Below, piece after piece: positions 1-8,007 of a stretch of 64,000 bases of DNA (positions within the stretch are counted from its first letter, which is position 1; each line of letters begins with the position of its first letter). Both the position numbers and the translations under genes were made by a program. The notes beneath the pieces are model-generated. The model was given only the letters and a program-made list of their open reading frames with translations. It searched no databases and was not told where the DNA came from. The stretch comes from Mycolicibacterium sediminis. Lineage in GTDB: Bacteria; Actinomycetota; Actinomycetes; Mycobacteriales; Mycobacteriaceae. Location: positions 5,766,001-5,830,000 of the forward strand of contig NZ_AP022588.1 in assembly GCF_010731735.1 (NCBI RefSeq), read 5' to 3'.

Positions 1-513
1 GCCGTCGGTGTCGGCCCAGATCTCGGGGCCGGTGGTCTCGTAGTGGCTGGCCGGACCCATCGGGTTCGAGTACTGGTCGGGCTTCCAGGCGCCGTCGATC
101 TCGGTGACGAGGCGATTGGAGACGCTGTAGTAGCTGTCCGGATCGTCCGGGGCCACGGCGGTCGGGCACACGACGACCTCGGCGCCGTACGCCCGCAACA
201 CGTTTCGCTTGTCCTCGCTGACCTTGTCCGGGCACACGAAGATGCACTTGTACCCGCGCTGCTGCGCGACCAGCGCGAGGCCGACACCGGTGTTGCCGGA
301 CGTCGGCTCGACGATCGTTCCGCCGGGCTTGAGTTCGCCGCTCGCCTCCGCCGCGTCGATCATCTTGATCGCGATGCGGTCCTTCGAGGAGCCGCCCGGG
401 TTGAGGTATTCGACCTTGGCGGCGACGACGCCGGCCCCGTCGGGAACGACCGAGTTCAGCCGCACCAGGGGCGTGTTGCCGATGAGTTCACTGATGTGGC
501 CTGCGATGCGCAT
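1..513 (-). CDS. cbs: Cystathionine beta-synthase, N-terminal part (cut by window edge)
   Basis: PLP-dependent enzyme of transsulfuration that condenses serine with homocysteine to cystathionine; cytosolic. I translated this stretch directly. It starts MRIAGHISELIGNTPLVRLN, carries the PLP-Schiff-base lysine in GGSSKDR (about Lys44), the phosphate-binding SGNTG loop (about residue 81) and ends inside TTGPEIWADTDG. This is the N-terminal half of the usual catalytic domain; the CBS (Bateman) domains expected at the C-terminus lie outside the window. The start is the ATG at 513; the ATG eight bases upstream is out of frame. Its neighbour LipU, on the same strand, repeats the Rv1076-Rv1077 order of M. 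tuberculosis. A cysteine synthase paralogue is the main alternative. Confidence 0.9.
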   Translation of the reverse strand, partial: MRIAGHISELIGNTPLVRLNSVVPDGAGVVAAKVEYLNPGGSSKDRIAIKMIDAAEASGELKPGGTIVEPTSGNTGVGLALVAQQRGYKCIFVCPDKVSEDKRNVLRAYGAEVVVCPTAVAPDDPDSYYSVSNRLVTEIDGAWKPDQYSNPMGPASHYETTGPEIWADTDG

Positions 514-542
514 GCGTCCATCGTGTCAGGCTCGCCGAACGG

Positions 543-1580
543 TTACCAGGTGGCCTCTCGGATGTACTCCCCGATCTGCTTCAGCGAGCGCGTCGCTTCC
601 TTCACCGCGGGCGCGCCGAGCTGGAAGACGTGCATCTGACCAGGCCAGATGTGAATCTCGACCGGCACGCCCGCCGCGGCCAGCATGTGCGCGGCCTTTC
701 GGGCGTCGTTGAGCAGCACCTCGGATCCCGAGACGTGGATCAACGTGCGAGGCAGTCCGGGTTCGACGTGGTCGAGCGGTTCGTACAGCTCTTCGTGCTG
801 CTTCTTGGCCGCGCGCTCCACCAGGTCGAGCAGCGCCTCGAACGCCTTCGGCGGGAACATCGCATCCGAGCGGAGGTTCGGGTGCTGGGACCGGCCGTCG
901 TTGTCGAGTTCGAACAGCGGCGACATGGTCACGACCGCCGCAGGCAGCTCGTCCTCGAGGTGCAGCTTCTCGGCGAGCGCCAGTGACAGGTAACCACCGG
1001 CGGAGTCGCCGGCGAGGACGATCTGGTCGGGCTCATAACCCTTGAGCCGCAACCACTTGTAGGCGTCGTAGCAGTCGTCGAGCGCCTGGCCGATCGAGTG
1101 CTTGGGGATCATCCGGTAGTCGACCACCAGCACCGGGCTGTCCGCGAACCCGGACAGCGCCGTCACCAGCCGGCCGTGGGTGTTGGCGCCACAGGTCAGG
1201 AACGCGCCGCCGTGCATGTAGAGCACGATGCTGCGTTTGCCGTCGGCGGGCAGCACGCCCGCGGCACGGACCATCTGGGCGGTGCAGTTGGGCAGGCCGA
1301 TGGTCGCGCGAACGGTTCCCGGGGCCGGGCGCAACACCCGCGCGGCGACGTCCAGGACGCCCCATGGCCAGGGCAGACGCGGAGCCAGGCTACCGATCTT
1401 CAACGTTGGCCGAATTGTCATCATCGCGCCGAGAGCAAACAGTCTGCCCGCCACGCTCGGGCCGTCCTCGACGACCTCCAACGGGGCACCGTCGCTGACC
1501 GGGAAGCGCCGCGGTTTATGCGCTCGACCACTGCCGATACGCGGAGCAGCCGTGCCGTGAACCTTGCTCGGTGCCGTCAT
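543..1580 (-). CDS. lipU: LipU-type HSL-family esterase/lipase
   Basis: Alpha/beta hydrolase of the hormone-sensitive-lipase family, expected to hydrolyse short- or medium-chain carboxyl esters. The oxyanion motif HGGAF (about His123), the nucleophile elbow GDSAGG (about Ser193) and a C-terminal GQMHVFQ histidine are all present; no signal peptide is obvious. I chose the ATG at 1580 because GGAAG lies 7-8 bases upstream; a GTG at 1589 is in frame. At 345 residues it is longer at the N-terminus than I recall for LipU, with about 40 basic, low-complexity residues in front. It is transcribed towards cbs with a 29-base gap, so co-transcription is plausible. Assignment to LipU rests on motif plus gene order. 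Confidence 0.82.
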   Translation of the reverse strand: MTAPSKVHGTAAPRIGSGRAHKPRRFPVSDGAPLEVVEDGPSVAGRLFALGAMMTIRPTLKIGSLAPRLPWPWGVLDVAARVLRPAPGTVRATIGLPNCTAQMVRAAGVLPADGKRSIVLYMHGGAFLTCGANTHGRLVTALSGFADSPVLVVDYRMIPKHSIGQALDDCYDAYKWLRLKGYEPDQIVLAGDSAGGYLSLALAEKLHLEDELPAAVVTMSPLFELDNDGRSQHPNLRSDAMFPPKAFEALLDLVERAAKKQHEELYEPLDHVEPGLPRTLIHVSGSEVLLNDARKAAHMLAAAGVPVEIHIWPGQMHVFQLGAPAVKEATRSLKQIGEYIREATW

Positions 1581-1762
1581 CGCCACCACTTCCTACGCCG
1601 TTGTAGTACCCGGTGCCTGCTACTGCTTAGCCAGCCCAGGTAACTTAGCTTGACATCGCGGGTTTCGTTCGACAATCACGCGAACCCGATTGGTACCGGA
1701 CTTGATACCGCACCGTGACCGCCGAACGGCCGTAGCCACGCGGGTAACCATCCGACTTCCGC

Positions 1763-1768
1763 TTAAAC
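1763..1768 (+). promoter_or_regulatory. -10 element of a likely leaderless promoter
   Basis: TAAACT ends seven bases before the GTG start of the GDSL esterase, with no ribosome-binding site between them. This spacing is what mycobacterial leaderless transcripts show. No convincing -35 box was seen. Confidence 0.5.
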
Positions 1769-1775
1769 TGGCGTC

Positions 1776-2738
1776 GTGGGCATCCGTGCACGCCGCCGGT
1801 CGACCGTCGTCTTTGCGGCGGCGGCGACACTCGCGTCGACGGGTTACCTCGGCGCCCGCAACCTGCTGAGCGGTCAAGCCGACCAGGCCCGCCAGATCAT
1901 CCCGAAGTCCTGGGAGGTTCCGCCGCGCGCCGACGGCGTCTACTCCCCCACGGGCGGCCCGGTCGAGAAGTGGCACCGCGGGGTGCACTTCGACCTGCAC
2001 CTCATGATCTTCGGGGACTCCACCGCCACCGGGTACGGCTGCACCGACGCCGACGAGGTGCCCGGCGTCCTGATCGCGCGCGGACTGGCCGCAGAGTCGG
2101 GGAAGCGGATCCGACTCAGCACCAAGGCGATCGTCGGCGCCACCTCGAAGGGCCTGTCCGGCCAGATCGACGCGATGTTCGTGGCGGGCCCGCCGCCGGA
2201 CGCCGCGGTCGTCATGATCGGCGCCAACGACGTCACCGCCGTCAACGGTCTTCCCCGATCAGCACGGCGCGTCGGCACCGCCGTCAGCAGGCTCCGTGCC
2301 AGCGGTGCCGTGGTGGTCGTCGGCACCTGTCCCGACTTCGGCGTCATCACCGCGATTCCCCAGCCGCTGCGGACGGTGGCGCGCACGCGCGGGTTGCGGC
2401 TGGCACGGCTGCAGGGCGCCGCGGTGCGGGGCGCCGGTGGCGTACCCGTGCCGTTCTCCGACCTGATGGCCCCCGAGTTCCGCAAGGCACCGGAGCAGTT
2501 CTTCTCGTCGGACATGTTCCACCCGTCCGCGGCCGGCTACTCGCTGGCGGCGACACAGCTGTTGCCCGCGCTGCTGAAGGCGTTGGGCGAGTGGAACTCC
2601 GGGGGCGACACCGAGGAGTCGCTGACGTCGCGATCGGCCGAGGCCGCAAGCCTGCTCGCACGGCTGGGCGGCGTCAGTCGGTTGTGGCGGCGCACGACGG
2701 GCGTACCCGCGCCGATCGTCGCAGCCACGACGGGCTAG
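1776..2738 (+). CDS. GDSL/SGNH esterase, Rv1075c-like
   Basis: SGNH-hydrolase fold esterase with a hydrophobic N-terminal segment (about residues 10-28) that could be a signal anchor, so it probably acts at the envelope. The block I motif is FGDST with Ser82, Gly and Asn appear in block III (GANDV, about 149), and the DxxH pair is Asp246/His249. In the M. tuberculosis homologue Rv1075c a Ser-Asp-His triad of the same spacing was reported as catalytic. The start is a GTG that looks leaderless. It lies upstream of fadA3 on the same strand with a 56-base gap, so both may be read together. The last 50 residues are low complexity. Confidence 0.85.
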   Translation: MGIRARRRSTVVFAAAATLASTGYLGARNLLSGQADQARQIIPKSWEVPPRADGVYSPTGGPVEKWHRGVHFDLHLMIFGDSTATGYGCTDADEVPGVLIARGLAAESGKRIRLSTKAIVGATSKGLSGQIDAMFVAGPPPDAAVVMIGANDVTAVNGLPRSARRVGTAVSRLRASGAVVVVGTCPDFGVITAIPQPLRTVARTRGLRLARLQGAAVRGAGGVPVPFSDLMAPEFRKAPEQFFSSDMFHPSAAGYSLAATQLLPALLKALGEWNSGGDTEESLTSRSAEAASLLARLGGVSRLWRRTTGVPAPIVAATTG

Positions 2739-2794
2739 GTTCGGGTAACTGTCGATCACGGCGTGCGAACGCCAGTCCCACTCAGGAGACCGTC

Positions 2795-4012
2795 ATGCCC
2801 GAAGCAGTCATCGTCGCCACCGCCCGCTCCCCCATCGGCCGCGCGGTCAAGGGGTCACTGGCCACCATGCGTCCCGACGACCTCGCCGCCCAGATGGTGC
2901 GCGCGGTGTTGGACAAGGTGCCGTCGCTGGACCCGCACGACATCGACGACCTCATGATGGGCTGCGCGCAGCCGGCCGGTGAGGCGGGCTACAACGTCGC
3001 CCGCGCCGTCGCCGTCGAACTCGGCTACGACTTCCTGCCGGGCACCACGGTCAACCGCTACTGCTCGTCGTCGCTGCAGACCACGCGCATGGCGTTCCAC
3101 GCGATCAAGGCCGGCGAGGGCGACGTGTTCATCTCCGCCGGCGTCGAGACGGTCTCGCGCTTCGGCGTCGGCGCCGCCGACGGTGCGCCGAACAGCAAGA
3201 ACCCCATGTTCGACGAGGCGCAGGAGCGCACCGTGGCGCAGTCGGCCGGCGCCGACGAGTGGCACGACCCCCGCAACGACGGTCACATCCCCGACGTCTA
3301 CATCGCGATGGGCCAGACCGCCGAGAACGTCGCGCTCTACACCGGCATCAGCCGCGAGGACCAGGACCACTGGGGCGTCCGGTCGCAGAACCGTGCCGAG
3401 GAGGCCATCAACAACGGCTTCTTCGAGCGCGAGATCGTGCCGGTCACGCTGCCCGACGGCACCGTCGTCTCGACCGACGACGGCCCCCGCGCCGGCACCA
3501 ACTACGAGAAGATCAGCCAGCTCAAGCCGGTCTTCCGGCCCAACGGCACCATCACCGCCGGCAACGCCTGCCCGCTCAACGATGGCGCCGCGGCCGTCGT
3601 CATCATGAGCGACACCAAGGCCAAGGAACTGGGCCTCACCCCGCTGGCACGCATCGTGTCGACGGGCGTGTCCGGCCTGTCCCCGGAGATCATGGGCCTC
3701 GGCCCGATCGAGGCGATCCGCAAGGCGCTCGGCAAGGCCGGCAAGCAGATCTCCGACATCGACCTCGTCGAGATCAATGAGGCGTTCGCCGTGCAGGTCA
3801 TCGGCTCGGCCCGCGAACTCGGCATCGACGAGGACAAGCTGAACGTGTCCGGCGGCGCGATCGCGCTGGGTCACCCGTTCGGCATGACCGGTGCCCGCAT
3901 CACCGCCACTCTGCTCAACAACCTTGTGACTCACGACAAGACGTTCGGCATCGAGTCGATGTGCGTCGGCGGCGGCCAGGGCATGGCGATGGTCGTGGAG
4001 CGCCTCTCCTAG
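2795..4012 (+). CDS. fadA3: Acetyl-CoA acetyltransferase (thiolase) FadA3
   Basis: Degradative thiolase that cleaves 3-ketoacyl-CoA in the last step of beta-oxidation (or runs in reverse to acetoacetyl-CoA). The acyl-accepting cysteine is Cys90 in NRYCSSSLQT, the base histidine sits in GGAIALGHPFGMTGAR, and the second cysteine is in the C-terminal CVGGGQGMAM. The open frame extends far upstream, but the ATG at 2795 is preceded by AGGA at good spacing and gives 405 residues, the length I recall for FadA3. It stands with echA9 and echA8 downstream on the same strand, so the region supplies several beta-oxidation activities. Substrate chain length cannot be read from the sequence. Confidence 0.92.
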   Translation: MPEAVIVATARSPIGRAVKGSLATMRPDDLAAQMVRAVLDKVPSLDPHDIDDLMMGCAQPAGEAGYNVARAVAVELGYDFLPGTTVNRYCSSSLQTTRMAFHAIKAGEGDVFISAGVETVSRFGVGAADGAPNSKNPMFDEAQERTVAQSAGADEWHDPRNDGHIPDVYIAMGQTAENVALYTGISREDQDHWGVRSQNRAEEAINNGFFEREIVPVTLPDGTVVSTDDGPRAGTNYEKISQLKPVFRPNGTITAGNACPLNDGAAAVVIMSDTKAKELGLTPLARIVSTGVSGLSPEIMGLGPIEAIRKALGKAGKQISDIDLVEINEAFAVQVIGSARELGIDEDKLNVSGGAIALGHPFGMTGARITATLLNNLVTHDKTFGIESMCVGGGQGMAMVVERLS

Positions 4013-4025
4013 TTCATTTTTCGTT

Positions 4026-4080
4026 CAGATAGCGCTGACGCGACAGAAGTGCGAGTAATAGTCGTCGTCAGCGCTATCTG
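4026..4080. repeat. Hairpin family A, copy 1
   Basis: Perfect 15-bp inverted repeat (4026-4040 with 4066-4080) around a 25-base loop. The loop contains AGAAGTGCGAGT, which recurs in copy 2 at 4974. The right arm contains the stop codon of the DUF559 gene. It lies between two converging genes and could act as a bidirectional terminator. Confidence 0.85.
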
Positions 4081-4907
4081 GATGCCCACGCCCGGCCAAC
4101 CCGGCGCGTGATGTCTGGTGGCCGGTCCCCCGCGACCACGCGAATGAGTGTCCACCGGAGTTGGGCGAGGTACTCGGACCGCACGATGTCCCTCTTGAAC
4201 CGCGTCCGCTCACGGTGCTCCTCGCCGTCGTACTCCACCGCGATCATCTCGTCCTCCCAGCCCATGTCGAGGAAGTACCGGGGCCGGCCGTCGGTTCCAA
4301 GTACCGGGATCTGAGTCTGCGGTCGGGGAAATCCCGCGTCGATCAACAGCAGGCGCAGCCAGGTCTCCTTTGGCGACTCGGCGCCGGCGTCGACGAGGTC
4401 CAGCAGTCGGCCGACACGTCGAAGCCCTCGGACGCGGGGATGTCGTCGCGCCACAGCCCGGACGTCGTCCGCCATGAAGTGCGTTGTCCGCGCCAGCGCA
4501 TCCAGGCGAGCGACGGCCTGCCCGACGGGCCCGCGCCGAGCCAGGTCGAACGCCGTCCGATCCACCGTCGTGACGGGCATCCCGGCGATCGACGACACCT
4601 CGCCGGGCAGCAGCGTGTCCCTGGTCGTCACGACACCGGCCGGGACGCGGTTGTTCGCCCAGTTGACTTCGATCGGCGCATCGTCGGCCACCCATCTCGC
4701 CCCGTGCAGCGCCGATGCGGCGAGGCCGGAGATGACGCCTTCGCGCTTCGACCACAGCCACGCTGCCGTGGTGCGATCGGCGAGCGTCAGCGCGGAGTGC
4801 CGCGGGCCGAAGACGTCGGGCAGGATCCGCCGGTAGTGGTGTGCGAGTTCGTATGCGGTCGCGTCACCGGAGGCGGTCGCCTCACTGCCGATGAAGATCC
4901 GTTTCAC
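4074..4907 (-). CDS. DUF559-domain protein with AbiEi-like N-terminus, Rv1073 position
   Basis: 277 residues. The C-terminal part is a DUF559 domain, a Vsr-like PD-(D/E)XK nuclease fold: Glu177/Glu181 on the leading helix, Asp214 in FLDMGW and Glu225 in AVEYDGEEH. The N-terminal part (about 40-150) resembles the AbiEi/type IV antitoxin-like DNA-binding region seen in many mycobacterial DUF559 proteins. The function of this family is not established; a DNA-cleaving or DNA-binding role is inference. The gene sits between fadA3 and the BI-1-like gene, where M. tuberculosis has Rv1073 (about the same length, from memory). Hairpins with a conserved loop flank it on both sides. Confidence 0.75.
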   Translation of the reverse strand: MKRIFIGSEATASGDATAYELAHHYRRILPDVFGPRHSALTLADRTTAAWLWSKREGVISGLAASALHGARWVADDAPIEVNWANNRVPAGVVTTRDTLLPGEVSSIAGMPVTTVDRTAFDLARRGPVGQAVARLDALARTTHFMADDVRAVARRHPRVRGLRRVGRLLDLVDAGAESPKETWLRLLLIDAGFPRPQTQIPVLGTDGRPRYFLDMGWEDEMIAVEYDGEEHRERTRFKRDIVRSEYLAQLRWTLIRVVAGDRPPDITRRVGRAWASR

Positions 4908-4973
4908 GATTCGACGCTGTCATCACTGCCTCGTTTCGTGCTGAGTCCATCCACAGGCACCCACACCAGCGTC

Positions 4974-5028
4974 GAGATAGCGCTCACGTGAGAGAAGTGC
5001 GAGTGGCCGCCATCGTGAGCGCTATCTC
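4974..5028. repeat. Hairpin family A, copy 2
   Basis: Perfect 15-bp inverted repeat (4974-4988 with 5014-5028) with a 25-base loop, as in copy 1. Compared with copy 1 two stem pairs differ by compensatory changes (C-G to G-C at the base, G-C to C-G near the loop), while AGAAGTGCGAGT in the loop is unchanged. Confidence 0.85.
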
Positions 5029-5060
5029 AACGCCAGAGGTGCGGCAACCCCAGAAAAGGC

Positions 5061-5092
5061 GAAAGCCCGGCACGAATGCGTGCCGGGCTTTC
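5061..5092 (-). terminator. Intrinsic terminator of the BI-1-like gene
   Basis: A perfect 14-bp GC-rich stem (5061-5074 with 5079-5092) with loop AATG. Read on the minus strand it follows the stop codon of the gene at 5105 by 12 bases and is followed by CGCCTTTTC, a short U-rich tract. Confidence 0.8.
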
Positions 5093-5104
5093 GGGGGGTG
5101 GCTA

Positions 5105-5959
5105 CTAGTCGCTGTTGAAGTACGACAGCAGCCGCAGGATCTCGAGGTACAGCCAGACCAGCGTGACGGTCAGGCCGAGGGCGATGCCCCACGCTGCCTT
5201 CTCCGGCGCACCGGCGCGGATCAGTTGATCGGCCGAGTCGAAGTCGATCAGGAACATGAACGCCGCCAGGCCGATGCACACGAGCGAGAAGATGATCGCC
5301 AGCGGGCCGCCGCTGCGGAGGCCGAAGCCCTCGCCGCCGCCGACACCGAACAGGCCGAGCACCAGGTTGAGCAGTGCGATGGCCAGCACGCCGAACATCG
5401 CCGCGACCAGCATGCGGGTGAGCTTCGGGGTGACGCGGATGGCGCCGGTCTTGTAGACGACCAGCATGCCGACGAAGACGCCGACGGTGCCGAAGATCGC
5501 CTGCGCGATCATCCCGGGGCCACCGGTGGAGACGAGGTTGGCGAACAGGAACGACGCCGCACCGAGGAACAGGCCCTCGAGCGCCGCGTAGCTCAGCACG
5601 ATGGCCGGGTTGTCCTGCTTGCGGCCGAACGTCGCGATCATCACGAGCGCGAAGCCGCCGAGGCCGCCGATGAGCGTGAAGGGCATCATCAGGCCGACGT
5701 TCATCGACACCATGAAGTAGGACAGGACACCGACCACGGTCACGACGGCGAGCGTGATGCCCGTCCTGGTGACGACGTCGTCGATGGTCAGCGGCCGGGA
5801 GACACCGGCCTGCCGCTGGTCGGGGTACTGCTGCGCCGTGTACGGGTCGGCGTGTACCGCCTGGGCACCGTAGCCACCGGCTGCGTTACCGAACTGCGCG
5901 TAACCGCCCTGTTGCCCCTTGGGCAACGAACGGAACACCGGGTTGCTGCTCTCGCGCAC
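5105..5959 (-). CDS. Bax inhibitor-1/YccA-family membrane protein, Rv1072-like
   Basis: 284-residue polytopic inner-membrane protein with seven hydrophobic segments between about residue 62 and the C-terminus, preceded by a 60-residue Gly/Gln/Tyr-rich soluble tail. The family (BI-1, COG4760 branch) is linked to ion leak and stress survival; its role in mycobacteria is not settled. The GTG start has AGGAGAGGA about eight bases upstream. It is followed by a strong intrinsic terminator, so it is probably monocistronic. Its place between the DUF559 gene and echA9 matches Rv1072. Confidence 0.82.
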   Translation of the reverse strand: MRESSNPVFRSLPKGQQGGYAQFGNAAGGYGAQAVHADPYTAQQYPDQRQAGVSRPLTIDDVVTRTGITLAVVTVVGVLSYFMVSMNVGLMMPFTLIGGLGGFALVMIATFGRKQDNPAIVLSYAALEGLFLGAASFLFANLVSTGGPGMIAQAIFGTVGVFVGMLVVYKTGAIRVTPKLTRMLVAAMFGVLAIALLNLVLGLFGVGGGEGFGLRSGGPLAIIFSLVCIGLAAFMFLIDFDSADQLIRAGAPEKAAWGIALGLTVTLVWLYLEILRLLSYFNSD

Positions 5960-6118
5960 CGTAGGGTCCTCTCCTGTGCTGTGTTTCGTCTGCTGACGAA
6001 TACTCCACCAACGATCAGCGTGGCAGACATGGTTCCCGCCGTCGACTTTCCCGTCGTGGTTTCCTGTGAACTTCCTCAGTGGACGCTACCCGTCGCACGT
6101 CACGGGAGCGCGACGTTC

Positions 6119-6124
6119 TAGATT
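6119..6124 (+). promoter_or_regulatory. -10 element of a likely leaderless promoter (echA9)
   Basis: TAGATT is separated by six bases from the GTG start of echA9, and no ribosome-binding site is visible in front of the start. This fits a leaderless transcript. Confidence 0.5.
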
Positions 6125-6130
6125 GCATTC

Positions 6131-7174
6131 GTGACAGATAACGAGGACCTCCTAGTAACTGTCGAGAACGGTGTCGGCCACGTCACCCTGAACCGGCCGA
6201 AGGCGATCAATTCCCTCACCGACGGCATGGTGGCCGGCCTCGCCCGCGCCCTCGACGCGTGGGAGCACGACGACGCCGTGCACACCGTGTTGCTGACCGG
6301 CGCCGGGGAGCGTGGCCTGTGCGCGGGTGGTGACGTCGTCGCGATCTACCACGACGCCAAGGCCGGTGGCGCGAAGACGCGGGCGTTCTGGCACGACGAG
6401 TACGTACTCAACGCGCGGATCGCCGCGTACCCGAAGCCCTACGTGGCGGTCATGGACGGCATCGTGATGGGCGGGGGCGTCGGCGTCAGCGCGCACGCCG
6501 GGATCCGGGTCGTCACCGACACCACCAAGATGGGCATGCCGGAGGTCGGCATCGGGTTCGTCCCTGACGTCGGCGGCACGTACCTCCTCTCCCGCGCACC
6601 CGGTCTGCTCGGGGTGCACGCCGCGCTGACGGGTGCGCCGTTCTCCGGGGCCGACGCCATCGCGATGGGTTTCGCCGAACACTTCGTGCCCCACGACGAG
6701 GTGGGGGCGTTCACCGACGCCGTGCTGGCCGACGGCGCGCAGACGGCGCTGGCCGCTCACGCGGTCGAGCCGCCCGAGAGCCCGCTGCTCGCCCAGCGCG
6801 ACTGGATCGACGAGTGCTACGCCGGCGACACCGCCGTCGACGTCGTCGCCGCCCTGCGCCGCCGGGGCGGTCCGGCCGAGAAGGCCGCCGACCTCATCGC
6901 CACCAGGTCGCCGATCGCTGTCGCCGTCACGCTCGAGGCGGTCCGTCGTGCCGGCTCCCTCGACACCCTCACCGACGTGCTGCGCCAGGAGTTCCGGACC
7001 TCGATCGCGGCGCTGAAGTCCTCCGATCTCGTCGAGGGCATCCGCGCCCTGCTGGTGGACAAGGACCGAAATCCGAAGTGGTCACCCGCCAGCCTGGAGG
7101 ACTGCGGACGCGACGACGTCGAGGCCTACTTCTCCTCCGCCGATCCGGATCTGGCGTTCCCCGAACTGAAGTGA
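6131..7174 (+). CDS. echA9: 3-hydroxyisobutyryl-CoA hydrolase/enoyl-CoA hydratase family, EchA9
   Basis: Crotonase-fold enzyme. Its 347 residues and the ECH_2 pattern fit 3-hydroxyisobutyryl-CoA hydrolases of valine breakdown rather than classical hydratases. It has oxyanion segment GLCAGGD (62-68), Glu138 in PEVGIGF and Asp146 in PDVGGTY, the residue pair used by hydrolases. A role as hydratase cannot be excluded. It starts with a leaderless-type GTG and precedes echA8 by 46 bases on the same strand, as in the Rv1071c-Rv1070c order. Confidence 0.87.
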   Translation: MTDNEDLLVTVENGVGHVTLNRPKAINSLTDGMVAGLARALDAWEHDDAVHTVLLTGAGERGLCAGGDVVAIYHDAKAGGAKTRAFWHDEYVLNARIAAYPKPYVAVMDGIVMGGGVGVSAHAGIRVVTDTTKMGMPEVGIGFVPDVGGTYLLSRAPGLLGVHAALTGAPFSGADAIAMGFAEHFVPHDEVGAFTDAVLADGAQTALAAHAVEPPESPLLAQRDWIDECYAGDTAVDVVAALRRRGGPAEKAADLIATRSPIAVAVTLEAVRRAGSLDTLTDVLRQEFRTSIAALKSSDLVEGIRALLVDKDRNPKWSPASLEDCGRDDVEAYFSSADPDLAFPELK

Positions 7175-7220
7175 CCATGGCCGACCACGAAGGTGCCGAC
7201 GAGCGAGCAGGAGTACAGAG

Positions 7221-7997
7221 ATGACCGAGTACGAGACCATCCTCGTGACGCGCGTGGACCGCGTCGCGACGATCACGCTGAACCGGCCCAAGGCGCTCAA
7301 CGCGCTCAACAGCCAGGTGATGGTCGAAGTCACAGCGGCGGCACGGGAATTGGACGACGACGCGGACGTCGGCGCCATCGTGGTGACCGGCAGCGCCAAG
7401 GCGTTCGCCGCGGGTGCCGACATCAAGGAGATGTCCGATCTGTCCTTCGCCGACGTGTACTCGTCCGACTTCTTCGGAGCGTGGTCGGGTTTCGCCGCCA
7501 CCAGGACGCCGACGATCGCGGCGGTGGCGGGCTATGCGCTCGGCGGCGGGTGCGAACTCGCGATGATGTGCGACGTCCTGATCGCCGCCGACACGGCCAA
7601 GTTCGGCCAACCCGAGATCAAGCTGGGCGTGCTGCCCGGCATGGGTGGCAGCCAACGGCTCACGCGCGCGATCGGCAAGGCCAAGGCGATGGACCTGATC
7701 CTTACCGGCCGGACCATGGACGCCGAGGAGGCGGAGCGCGCGGGCCTCGTGTCGCGCATCGTCCCGGCCGACTCGCTGCTGGACGAGGCGGCGGCCGTGG
7801 CGGCGACCATCGCCGGGATGTCGCTGTCCGCCTCGCGGATGGCCAAGGAGGCCGTCAACCGGGCGTTCGAGTCCACGCTGGCGGAGGGACTGCTCTACGA
7901 GCGTCGACTCTTCCACTCGGCGTTCGCCACCGACGACCAGTCGGAGGGCATGGCAGCCTTCGTCGAGAAGCGCCCACCGAACTTCACGCACCGCTAA
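7221..7997 (+). CDS. echA8: Enoyl-CoA hydratase EchA8
   Basis: Cytosolic crotonase that hydrates 2-trans-enoyl-CoA in beta-oxidation. The catalytic glutamates are Glu112 (GGGCELAMMCD) and Glu132 (QPEIKLGVLPGMGG), and the oxyanion hole uses FAAGADIKE (about 62-70) and the GGG at 108-110. At 258 residues it has the usual length. The ATG has a GGAG-type site within GCAGGAGTACAG. It is downstream of echA9 and ten bases upstream of the membrane hydrolase, so the three probably form one unit, although the last gene also has its own -10-like element. Confidence 0.93.
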   Translation: MTEYETILVTRVDRVATITLNRPKALNALNSQVMVEVTAAARELDDDADVGAIVVTGSAKAFAAGADIKEMSDLSFADVYSSDFFGAWSGFAATRTPTIAAVAGYALGGGCELAMMCDVLIAADTAKFGQPEIKLGVLPGMGGSQRLTRAIGKAKAMDLILTGRTMDAEEAERAGLVSRIVPADSLLDEAAAVAATIAGMSLSASRMAKEAVNRAFESTLAEGLLYERRLFHSAFATDDQSEGMAAFVEKRPPNFTHR

Positions 7998-8007
7998 TCT
8001 CTGGAGC

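Noticed and set aside
1970..2794. Upstream extension of the fadA3 frame (275 codons)
   Set aside because: It runs through the GDSL esterase gene in another frame; the thiolase family and the ribosome-binding site place the start at 2795.
4026..5028. DUF559 gene as a transposon bounded by terminal inverted repeats
   Set aside because: Each flank is itself a full hairpin, no transposase or target duplication is visible, and the gene seems to stand at the same place in M. tuberculosis.
6085..6105. SigF-type promoter for the BI-1-like gene (GGGTA on the minus strand)
   Set aside because: No GnTT lies 15-17 bases upstream of the -10 match.
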